Shown one piece after another: positions 23,341 to 31,304 of a stretch of 38,479 nt of DNA (the stretch's first letter is position 1; every line of letters starts with the position of its first letter). Made by a program: the position numbers and the translations under genes. Origin of the DNA: an uncultured Phocaeicola sp. Its GTDB lineage: Bacteria; Bacteroidota; Bacteroidia; Bacteroidales; Bacteroidaceae. The notes beneath the pieces are model-generated. The model did not search any database. It saw only the letters and a list, made by a program, of their open reading frames with translations, and was not told the DNA's origin. The DNA is taken from contig CALUPA010000020.1 of assembly GCA_944322395.1 (NCBI GenBank), positions 1 through 38,479 of the forward strand, read 5' to 3'.

Positions 23341-24408
23341 ATGAAACTGTTAAATATATTTTCTGTAGGCTTGCTCCTTATGGCTTTTGCCTCATGCGAA
23401 AATCCATTGGAGACAGACTTGAGTAATGCCGATGTTACAGTTCAACTAAATGATAAAGTTGTAGCAGACGGTAATATAATAAGAGTGAAGAAAGGGACTC
23501 CAATAACATTCAATATTATTGGTGAACCTGATTATGTTTCTTTCTTTAGTGGTGAGAAAGGCCATATATATGAATATAGAGACCGTCAATTTATAGATAT
23601 GGACCAGATAAAATCATCAGTATTAACTTTTGACGTAAATGTCGTTTATGGTAATCCTGCAAATATTTTTAAGATGCTTTATTCTACGGATTTTGTAGGA
23701 ATGAATAAAAATGACTTTAAGAACGATTCTATTTTGCTTGAGCAGACTCAGTGGAATGAGTTGATAGCGCAGGCAGATTTGCCGCAAACTACCCATGCTA
23801 ATGCGGATACTTATTCAAGTTATTCTATCGATATGAAGCAGTTTTTTGGTCAGAATATTACTTTGGCCATAAGATATGAGGGTATTGATGCGACACAGTC
23901 ACAGTCAAAAATTACTTTCAAGGATATGAAAATAACGAATGTTATGGCTAATGGAGATATTATTGAGGTGGGTGCAAGTCAGTTTGGCTTTACTCCAATC
24001 AATTTAAACTATATGGATGCAACTACCAAACAGATAAATGCATTACCTGCAGATCTGAAAAATAAAGCCTTGGAAGATTTAACTGTTTTGCAGTATGCCA
24101 CGGTGACTAACGGTGCGGGAGGCTTTTGGAGAACAGACCAGATTGCAACAGGAAAATTCTGGATGAATGCTTCTGACCCAAGGCAAGATATGCCTATGAC
24201 GTATAGTTGGATAGTTTCCGACCATTTAGCTGTAAATGCTTGTGAACCGGATGCCGGTGTTAGTGTCAAGAATATGTCCACTGTAGTAGACAAATTTGAA
24301 TACACTTATAATGAAGTTGGTACATATAAAGCAACATTTGCTTTACATAATGCCAACTATCAATATTCAGACGAAAAACTTTGCAATATAATAATAAATG
24401 TAGAATAA
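23341..24408 (+). CDS. DUF5017-type surface glycan-binding lipoprotein candidate
   Basis: A 355-residue lipoprotein with signal MKLLNIFSVGLLLMAFASC, lipidated at Cys19. The N-terminal part, with FNIIGEPDYVSFFSGEKGHIYEYR at about 58-82, is typical of DUF5017, a PKD/Ig-like domain of proteins found right after SusD. The middle (about 130-240) looks like a beta sandwich, and the end (TYNEVGTYKATFALHNANY) again has PKD character. By position and type it takes the place of SusE/SusF-like surface glycan-binding proteins. Binding has to be inferred, as no binding residues are known for the family. Gaps to its neighbours are 28 and 19 bases. Confidence 0.78.
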   Translation: MKLLNIFSVGLLLMAFASCENPLETDLSNADVTVQLNDKVVADGNIIRVKKGTPITFNIIGEPDYVSFFSGEKGHIYEYRDRQFIDMDQIKSSVLTFDVNVVYGNPANIFKMLYSTDFVGMNKNDFKNDSILLEQTQWNELIAQADLPQTTHANADTYSSYSIDMKQFFGQNITLAIRYEGIDATQSQSKITFKDMKITNVMANGDIIEVGASQFGFTPINLNYMDATTKQINALPADLKNKALEDLTVLQYATVTNGAGGFWRTDQIATGKFWMNASDPRQDMPMTYSWIVSDHLAVNACEPDAGVSVKNMSTVVDKFEYTYNEVGTYKATFALHNANYQYSDEKLCNIIINVE

Positions 24409-24427
24409 ATTTTTAATACTATTGAAT

Positions 24428-26404
24428 ATGAAACAGCTGAGAAACTTATTGCTGATTATACCTGTGATTCTTGGTGTAATTTCGTGTAATACAGACGATT
24501 TAAGAAGTGATATCGACTCTTTAAAAGATAGGGTAACGAACTTGGAAGCACAGGTTCAATTACTTAACGAAAATCTAAATGCTCTTAGAGTACTGGCAGA
24601 AGGTGGTAAAACTATACAGTCATATGTATATGATGAAGAAACAGGCAAGTATACTGTTAAACTGAGCGATGGCAGTGAAATCGTTTTGACACAGGGTACA
24701 AAAGGAGAAGCTACAACTCCATCTATCACTATAAGTGAGGATGGTTATTGGGTTATCAATGGAGAAAAGCAGCCAACAAAAGCAGAAGGAAGTGATGCTG
24801 CAACTCCAAGGTTCAGGATTAACTCAGAAGGTTATTGGCAGGTCGATTTGGATGGTGATGGTCCAAAAGACTTCGAGAATGTTTTGAATGAGAAAGGTGA
24901 ACCTGTTAAAGCTACTACCGATGAGTCAATCTCAATGTCCGACGAATTCTTCGAAAGTGTTGAAGTTAAAGATGGATGTTTGGTGGTAAAACTTAAAGAA
25001 AATGGTAAAACATATTCTTTGCCTATAGTTGAAGATTTGATTTGCGAAATTGTTGATCCTGAACAAGGATTTAAGGATGGTGTTCTAACAGTAGGTTATG
25101 GTCAGCCTGTAGAACTTACAGTAAAAGTAAAAGGTGATAACTATGCAGTAACAGCACCTGCAGGATGGACTGCAGTGCTTGGTGAACCAAACGCAGAGAC
25201 TAATGAGGCTAAATTGTCACTTGTAGCTCCTGCAAAATCATCTGCTTTATCAAGAGCTACTGCAGATAATACTAAAGATTTAACTTTGCAGGTAAATAGC
25301 GGAATTAGTTGGGCAGTTGATAAGATTCAAGTTGTTGCAGAAGAAGTAATTGATAGTTATTATGCATTATACGAAGCTGGAGAAACTCTGAATTTAGTTT
25401 CAGGACTATCTATCAATAAAGAAACATATGGTGAGGCACAATTAGTAAATTCAAATGACTTTGAATTTACAACTGATTATAAGGTGTATTTTATAGACCC
25501 ATCAGTTGATTTAAATTGGACATCAACTATTAATTTCCCGAATTTGATATTAATAGGAAATAGTTCTGCTATGAAGAGTAAAATTACTCCAACAAAGCAG
25601 ATGAAGATTTCTAATGAAGACGGTAATGGTATTTTTGTATCATACAATTTAGAAATAAATACAGAAAACGTGATGAACAATGACGGTTCCGCAAAAACTT
25701 ATTTGTTGGCGCAGAATGGAAATTCTTCTTTTGGTACGGTAATATTTAGTAATACTAACTTAATATGTTTGTCTGGTCAGGCTTTAACATATATATCACC
25801 AAATAATAGAAGTATAGAGAATCTTGTTGTTGAAAACTGTAAATTTGCGTATGATAAGGGAGCGCAGCAGCAATGGGTTGTTTCAGTAGGTTCAAGTACG
25901 GCTAAATATGGTACATTGAAATTTAAGAATAACATATTTTATTGTAAAGAACTTGGACTGACAAGTAATTTCAAACTTTATAATGGTAATAAGTCCTCAA
26001 TAAATAAAGTAATTATAGAAAATAATACATTTATTAATTTAGGAACTGTTAATGTAACATCAACTACGGGTGTAATATATGCTGAAAACTTGACAGAAGC
26101 AGAAATTAGCAAGAATATATTCTATGCTAAAGACGGTAGCGCAGATTACAATTATATGGTATTCCGTATTACTAATCCTATAAGTCAGGGAATAAACAAT
26201 GATAATATCGCTTATCGTAATGACGGAACAACAAGATTGTGGCAAATGTTCTATTCTAGTGGCGGTGTTTCTTGCGCTTGGGAAGGTGCTGGTGAAATGC
26301 AAAAGATAACTGATAATCCATTTGAAGGTGGTAAGTTTGATCCTGCTACTGGTACATTTGTTCCTAATGCAACTTATTCAGGTTATGGTGCAACAATAGA
26401 ATAA
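24428..26404 (+). CDS. DUF4988 lipoprotein with C-terminal beta-helix, function unknown
   Basis: A 658-residue lipoprotein. The ATG at 24428 is preferred over an in-frame TTG at 24422. Signal MKQLRNLLLIIPVILGVISC carries the lipidated Cys20, and a short coiled coil (DLRSDIDSLKDRVTNLEAQV) of DUF4988 type follows. Two copies of a small beta motif (SEDGYWVINGEKQP, NSEGYWQVDLDGDG) come next. A beta domain spans about 190-300. From about residue 350 the sequence turns to parallel beta-helix repeats (IENLVVENCKF, GTLKFKNNIFYC, INKVIIENNTFIN, EAEISKNIFYA), as in DUF4957/DUF5123 proteins. This fold occurs in polysaccharide lyases and binding proteins alike. I recognise no catalytic set. The coiled coil and W motifs are shared with the next gene, so its N-terminus is a common surface stalk. 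Confidence 0.75.
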   Translation: MKQLRNLLLIIPVILGVISCNTDDLRSDIDSLKDRVTNLEAQVQLLNENLNALRVLAEGGKTIQSYVYDEETGKYTVKLSDGSEIVLTQGTKGEATTPSITISEDGYWVINGEKQPTKAEGSDAATPRFRINSEGYWQVDLDGDGPKDFENVLNEKGEPVKATTDESISMSDEFFESVEVKDGCLVVKLKENGKTYSLPIVEDLICEIVDPEQGFKDGVLTVGYGQPVELTVKVKGDNYAVTAPAGWTAVLGEPNAETNEAKLSLVAPAKSSALSRATADNTKDLTLQVNSGISWAVDKIQVVAEEVIDSYYALYEAGETLNLVSGLSINKETYGEAQLVNSNDFEFTTDYKVYFIDPSVDLNWTSTINFPNLILIGNSSAMKSKITPTKQMKISNEDGNGIFVSYNLEINTENVMNNDGSAKTYLLAQNGNSSFGTVIFSNTNLICLSGQALTYISPNNRSIENLVVENCKFAYDKGAQQQWVVSVGSSTAKYGTLKFKNNIFYCKELGLTSNFKLYNGNKSSINKVIIENNTFINLGTVNVTSTTGVIYAENLTEAEISKNIFYAKDGSADYNYMVFRITNPISQGINNDNIAYRNDGTTRLWQMFYSSGGVSCAWEGAGEMQKITDNPFEGGKFDPATGTFVPNATYSGYGATIE

Positions 26405-26416
26405 AAACTTTAAACC

Positions 26417-28990
26417 ATGAAAAAAATTAAATATTTAATATTAAGTATAATCTCTATCGCTACACTATTTTCGTGTAGCGATATGGACGATATCCGAAAT
26501 GACATTGATGATTTGAATGCTCGTTTGGATAAGCTTGAGGCACAATTGCCGCAGATTAATCAGGATATAGCGAACTATCAGGGAATACTTAATGGTCAGA
26601 TATTGATATTAGGGTATACTGTTGATTGGGATAGAAGTGAAGATGAGAATGGAAATGAAAACCTTGAATATACAATTGAATTAAGTAACGGCACAACCAT
26701 TTCAGTACATTCAAATAAAGTTCCTAATGAGGATATTCCCGTTATGTCAATAGGAGCAGACGGTAATTGGTATTATACACTTAATGGAGAAACAAAACCT
26801 TTACTTGATGGACAAGGTAACCCGGTAAGTGCTAATCCTACTGATGGAAAGACGCCTGAGTTCAGTGTTGATGAGAATGGACAGTGGATATACCGATATG
26901 ACGATGGTGAATGGTTGGATGGAATAGGAGTTGCTAATCCTGTTCAAGGTTCTGGCGAGAACTCTATTTTTGAAAGTGTAACTGTGTCTGAAGATGGAAA
27001 CTCAATGACATTTACATGGAATACAGATGCCGGACAACTCTCTAAAGAAGTAGCTTTGTTTGGAGGATTAAGTTTGACTGTTAAATATGGTGATGTTACT
27101 CCAGTAGTTTTTGGACTAGGTCAAGTTCAGAAATTTGAGGTTGTTCAAGAAGGTGTTGAGAACATAGTTATTGAAACCACGAATTGGGGAATCGAACTTG
27201 GAGAAAAAGAAATGACTGTTACAGCTCCGAAAGTAAATGTCTTTGGAAAAGATTATGAAGATAAGTTGGTTATAAAGATATTCTCTAAAGAAGGTTATTG
27301 CCGACTTGTGACAATTCCTGTGAAACTTTTAAATAGTACAATAGATAAAAATTCTGCCATTGCATGGCAGAATTTTTTGTCTGGAACAGATAATGTACTT
27401 TTAGATTATTCTTATGCGGGATATAATTATGGGGAAACAGTTCCTGCAGATGGTTTTTCTTTAGGATATACAGTATACAATGTTAAGGACGTAATGGAGA
27501 AAAACAGTCTTTCTGCAAGGCAGGCTTTTGAAAAAATTCTTGATGATAATAAACTTATAAGAAAAACTAATACTTCTGCAACGAATGCAACAGCAAGAAT
27601 TCTAATATATTTTCCTGCTGGTGAATATAATTTGCAAGATAACACGACAAGACCCTTACCAATATTTGGAGGTAATTTTGTAATAAAAGGTGATGGACCA
27701 GATAAAACGAAATTGGTGATGACTAGCCATATTGGTACAGATGAAGCTTCTACCGGGGCAATGATTAGCATTCAGCACAGTAATAGCCCTCGCAACATCA
27801 ATAATTCCAAATCATTGGGAAATATAACTAAGAATGCTTCTAAGGGAGACTTTACTGTCTATGGTAGCTTTAGTGGAATAACTTCAGACTCTTGGGTACA
27901 GTTGAGATTAAGAAGTAATGATGATTCAGCATTGAAAAGGGAGCTGGGACCTTTATATAATCAAAAAACTGCAGAATGGAGTATAACAAAAGTTCCGGGA
28001 ATGGAGTCGAATGGTTCAACAGAGGATGGTAATGGTATCAGAATTATAGAATTCCATAAGGTGAAATCTGCAACAAGTACCAGTGTTACTTTCTATGATC
28101 CTATAATGAGTGATATTGATGCCTCAATAAAAGATTATAATGGAGGCTGGGAGATTAGAGAATATAAATGCTATGAAAATGTAGGGATAGAGGATTTGGC
28201 TTTTGTTGGTAATGCACCAACTCCTTATTATCATCATGGAGAAAATGCTCCAGAGGGTTCTGTTGAATCTTGGATGTATGATTCTTCTTATAAACCGGTT
28301 ATCTTTATGCGAGTTGTAAACTCTTGGATAAGAAACGTACGATTTACAAGTGTAAGTGAGGCTGTTTCCTTTGATCAATCAGCATTATGTTCAGCATATA
28401 ATATTACTATTGATGGAGTTCGTGGACATTCAGCAGTTCGCGCACAGGAATCTACACGAGTGTTTATTGGAAAAGTAAGAGATGAAAGTTCAGAAAGTTT
28501 AGGTTATCAGGGTAAAGGACAGTGGCATGGATGTGGAGTGTCTAAACCAAGTATAGGTACTGTAATATGGAATACAACATGGGGTAGTAATGCTTGTTTT
28601 GAGTCGCATGCTACTCAGCCTAGAGCAACTTTATTTGATAATTGTAGTGGAGGTTTAGTACGTTATCATGCGGGAGGTGCAGTAAGTGAAAATCCTAATC
28701 ATTTAAGGGATCTTACTATATGGAATTTAAATGTAACAGGAACTACAACAAATCAGGGAACATGGAATTCTGATTTTAAATGGTGGGATGCTGGAAATGA
28801 CTATTGGAAGATATATCCACCTATTGTTGTGGGAGTGAATGGTGTAGATTCTGATTTCTTTACAGATGAGGAAAATCAACTTACTTATGAAGAAAGTACA
28901 GGTATAAAGGTAACTCCGGAATCTTTATATGAAGCACAATTACAAAAACGTTTGGGGTATGTTCCTGCATGGCTTAATGCTTTGAAATAA
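26417..28990 (+). CDS. DUF4988/DUF4955-like lipoprotein, candidate PL29-type lyase (copy 1)
   Basis: An 857-residue lipoprotein: signal MKKIKYLILSIISIATLFSC with Cys20, a DUF4988 coiled coil (about 21-55), two DGNWYYTLNGE-like motifs (about 110-170), a beta domain to about 310, then a large beta-helix module. The module begins LLDYSYAGYNYGE and has ILIYFPAGEYNL and GGNFVIKGDGPDKT, as in pectate-lyase-like folds. A highly conserved core includes RGHSAVR (Arg669, His671), WHGCGVSKPS (His704, Lys710) and FESHATQPRAT (Glu729, His731, Arg736). The end is ESLYEAQLQKRLGYVPAWL. The layout beside SusCD and PL8 resembles the B. thetaiotaomicron chondroitin locus, whose BT3328 founded PL29. Assignment to PL29 is from memory of that layout, not an alignment. 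Expected role: cutting the polymer at the cell surface. Confidence 0.7.
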   Translation: MKKIKYLILSIISIATLFSCSDMDDIRNDIDDLNARLDKLEAQLPQINQDIANYQGILNGQILILGYTVDWDRSEDENGNENLEYTIELSNGTTISVHSNKVPNEDIPVMSIGADGNWYYTLNGETKPLLDGQGNPVSANPTDGKTPEFSVDENGQWIYRYDDGEWLDGIGVANPVQGSGENSIFESVTVSEDGNSMTFTWNTDAGQLSKEVALFGGLSLTVKYGDVTPVVFGLGQVQKFEVVQEGVENIVIETTNWGIELGEKEMTVTAPKVNVFGKDYEDKLVIKIFSKEGYCRLVTIPVKLLNSTIDKNSAIAWQNFLSGTDNVLLDYSYAGYNYGETVPADGFSLGYTVYNVKDVMEKNSLSARQAFEKILDDNKLIRKTNTSATNATARILIYFPAGEYNLQDNTTRPLPIFGGNFVIKGDGPDKTKLVMTSHIGTDEASTGAMISIQHSNSPRNINNSKSLGNITKNASKGDFTVYGSFSGITSDSWVQLRLRSNDDSALKRELGPLYNQKTAEWSITKVPGMESNGSTEDGNGIRIIEFHKVKSATSTSVTFYDPIMSDIDASIKDYNGGWEIREYKCYENVGIEDLAFVGNAPTPYYHHGENAPEGSVESWMYDSSYKPVIFMRVVNSWIRNVRFTSVSEAVSFDQSALCSAYNITIDGVRGHSAVRAQESTRVFIGKVRDESSESLGYQGKGQWHGCGVSKPSIGTVIWNTTWGSNACFESHATQPRATLFDNCSGGLVRYHAGGAVSENPNHLRDLTIWNLNVTGTTTNQGTWNSDFKWWDAGNDYWKIYPPIVVGVNGVDSDFFTDEENQLTYEESTGIKVTPESLYEAQLQKRLGYVPAWLNALK

Positions 28991-29011
28991 TAATAAATAA
29001 AATCGACGAAT

Positions 29012-31285
29012 ATGAATAAGAATCTGAATTTTCTTTTCTGTCGTATAGCAATTGTCTTTGTACTCCTTGGTGTTACCATGGGGTGCAAAGACAATGCCGT
29101 TAGTGACGGAGATACGACAAAGGATGAAGTGGAGACACTTTATCAGGACAAGGTGGATAAAATGAATGTAGATGCAACTATTATCAGTAAGCTGGTAAAT
29201 GGGGCGTTAGAAGTAACAGCCAATTGGGTTGACGATAATGGTAACCGTTCGATACAGTTCTCAAATGAATTGGTAACGACTGTATATGCAGATGAAAATT
29301 ATACAAAAATGAAGACTATTCCTTTATTGGGAGTAGATGAAAATGCTAATTGGATATGTGATTACTATGAAGAAATATTCCCCCTGAAAACTAAGGATGG
29401 AAATGTTGCTTCGGTAAAGAATGGCAATATTCCGACTTTAAGACTTAATAAAACCAAATATTGGGAGTATACTTTCGATGGAAAATCTTGGATGCAAATA
29501 AGTGATAAACAAGTAGGAAAGATTGAGAATGCGGAACGTGGCGCATTTTCTTTCTTTCAAGCTGCTTCACTCTCGGAAGATCTTTCCTCAATGACAATTT
29601 CAATTAAAACGGGAAATAAATCATATAATGTTCCAGTAAAAGAGACGCAAACAACTTTGGCATGGAATAAGTTTGTTTTAGGAGCAGAGGATAATTTGTT
29701 GCTTGATTTTTCATATGCAGGCTATAAACATGGTGAGGAATCTGCTCCGGATGGAAAAGCCTGGGGATTTAAAGAAGAAAATATAAGAGACTATATGACT
29801 GAAGGCTCTGATTATGCTAGAGATGCACTTAATAAGATACTGGAAAAGTATGATTTGAACAAATCATCTGGTAATTCAAATGCCAAAGTCTTGATTTATT
29901 TCCCTGAAGGTGACTATATCTTGCATAACAATAGCGACAATACCAAAGATCCTGATAAAACTACTGGTGATAAGGATGAATTAGGAAATAATACCAGCCA
30001 TAGTATTGATATATTTGGCGGTAATGTTATTATAAAGGGTGCCGGTAGAGATAAAACCAGACTTATAATGGAAACACCTAATCTGCCGAATAGTAATGCT
30101 ATGTATTCGTCACCTGTGTTGATTTCCATAAGAAGAAATGCATGGCTACCAGGGGATGGCGAAGTGGGAAAAAATTCAGATGTAACTGCTGATGCCAAAA
30201 AAGGAACTTATTCAATAGAGGTTGCAAATCCGGAAATATTCTCTGTAGGTGAATATGTTTGCCTTTATTTGCATGACAAAAATCCTGAACTGGTGGCAAA
30301 GGAACTTTTACCTTATCAATGGGAGAGTACTATGACTAATATTGCGGAAACAGGTGTACAGGTGGAAGATTATCATATGATAACTGCCAAGGATGGTAAA
30401 AAAATTACTTTTAAGGAACCTATAATGCATGAGGTTGAGGCAAAATATGATTGGACTCTTAAGAAGTATTACTATTATGAAAATGTAGGTATAGAGGATT
30501 TGACATTCGTAGGAAATGCAAAGGCGGATTTCGGACATCATGATGATTGGGAAGACGATGGTGCATATAAACCTGTAAACTTCATGCGCCTTGTAAATTC
30601 ATGGATGCGTCGTGTGGATTTCAAAGATGTAAGTGAAGCTGCATCTATTATTTCAAGTGCAAATGTTTCTGTATATGATGTTAATATCTTAGGTAATAGA
30701 GGGCATGCTGCAATACGTTCGCAAGGTTCAAGCCGTGTCTTTATAGGAAAGGTTACTGACAGAACCACCGGACCATTGGACGATTCTCCTTATACTGTGA
30801 CGGAAGGTGCAGGGCAGTATCATGCGTGCGGAGTATCGAAACCTAGTATGGGCGCTGTGATATGGAATGTATATTGGGGTGATGATGCTTGCTTTGAAGC
30901 TCATGCTACACAGCCAAGGGCGACACTGATAGATATGTGTAAGGGCGGTTTCGTACAGTCACGTCAAGGTGGAGATGCAGACCAGGTACCTAATCATCTT
31001 AATGATTTGACAATATGGAATATGTATTCTACAAAGACTAAACTTAATGGAAATGGAAATCTGCCTGCAAACGGTGAATTCGACTGGTGGAGAGATGGAT
31101 GGAAGTATTGGAAAATATTACCACCTATTATTGTTGGTTTCCACGGAGATCCTGTTAACTTTGTAGATTCTCAAGTGAAACTAGATGAAAATAATGGAGT
31201 AAAGGTTTTACCGGAATCACTTTATGAAGCTCAGCTTGAAAAACGTTTGGGTCATGTGCCTGCATGGCTTTTAGAGTTGAAATAA
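29012..31285 (+). CDS. DUF4955-like lipoprotein, candidate PL29-type lyase (copy 2)
   Basis: A 757-residue lipoprotein, paralogue of the preceding gene. The signal MNKNLNFLFCRIAIVFVLLGVTMGC is lipidated at Cys25. It lacks the coiled coil of copy 1 but keeps the two W-containing beta motifs (about 110-165). The catalytic-like module starts at LLDFSYAGYKHGEE and repeats the core of copy 1: NVGIEDLTFVGNA (from 491), RGHAAIR (Arg563, His565), YHACGVSKPS (His604, Lys610), FEAHATQPRAT (Glu629, His631, Arg636) and the end ESLYEAQLEKRLGHVPAWL. Loops between these blocks differ much, so the two copies probably differ in substrate pattern or mode. The gaps are 21 and 19 bases within the operon. Function is inferred from fold and context only. 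Confidence 0.7.
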   Translation: MNKNLNFLFCRIAIVFVLLGVTMGCKDNAVSDGDTTKDEVETLYQDKVDKMNVDATIISKLVNGALEVTANWVDDNGNRSIQFSNELVTTVYADENYTKMKTIPLLGVDENANWICDYYEEIFPLKTKDGNVASVKNGNIPTLRLNKTKYWEYTFDGKSWMQISDKQVGKIENAERGAFSFFQAASLSEDLSSMTISIKTGNKSYNVPVKETQTTLAWNKFVLGAEDNLLLDFSYAGYKHGEESAPDGKAWGFKEENIRDYMTEGSDYARDALNKILEKYDLNKSSGNSNAKVLIYFPEGDYILHNNSDNTKDPDKTTGDKDELGNNTSHSIDIFGGNVIIKGAGRDKTRLIMETPNLPNSNAMYSSPVLISIRRNAWLPGDGEVGKNSDVTADAKKGTYSIEVANPEIFSVGEYVCLYLHDKNPELVAKELLPYQWESTMTNIAETGVQVEDYHMITAKDGKKITFKEPIMHEVEAKYDWTLKKYYYYENVGIEDLTFVGNAKADFGHHDDWEDDGAYKPVNFMRLVNSWMRRVDFKDVSEAASIISSANVSVYDVNILGNRGHAAIRSQGSSRVFIGKVTDRTTGPLDDSPYTVTEGAGQYHACGVSKPSMGAVIWNVYWGDDACFEAHATQPRATLIDMCKGGFVQSRQGGDADQVPNHLNDLTIWNMYSTKTKLNGNGNLPANGEFDWWRDGWKYWKILPPIIVGFHGDPVNFVDSQVKLDENNGVKVLPESLYEAQLEKRLGHVPAWLLELK

Positions 31286-31304
31286 TTATTAAAAACTTAA
31301 TATC

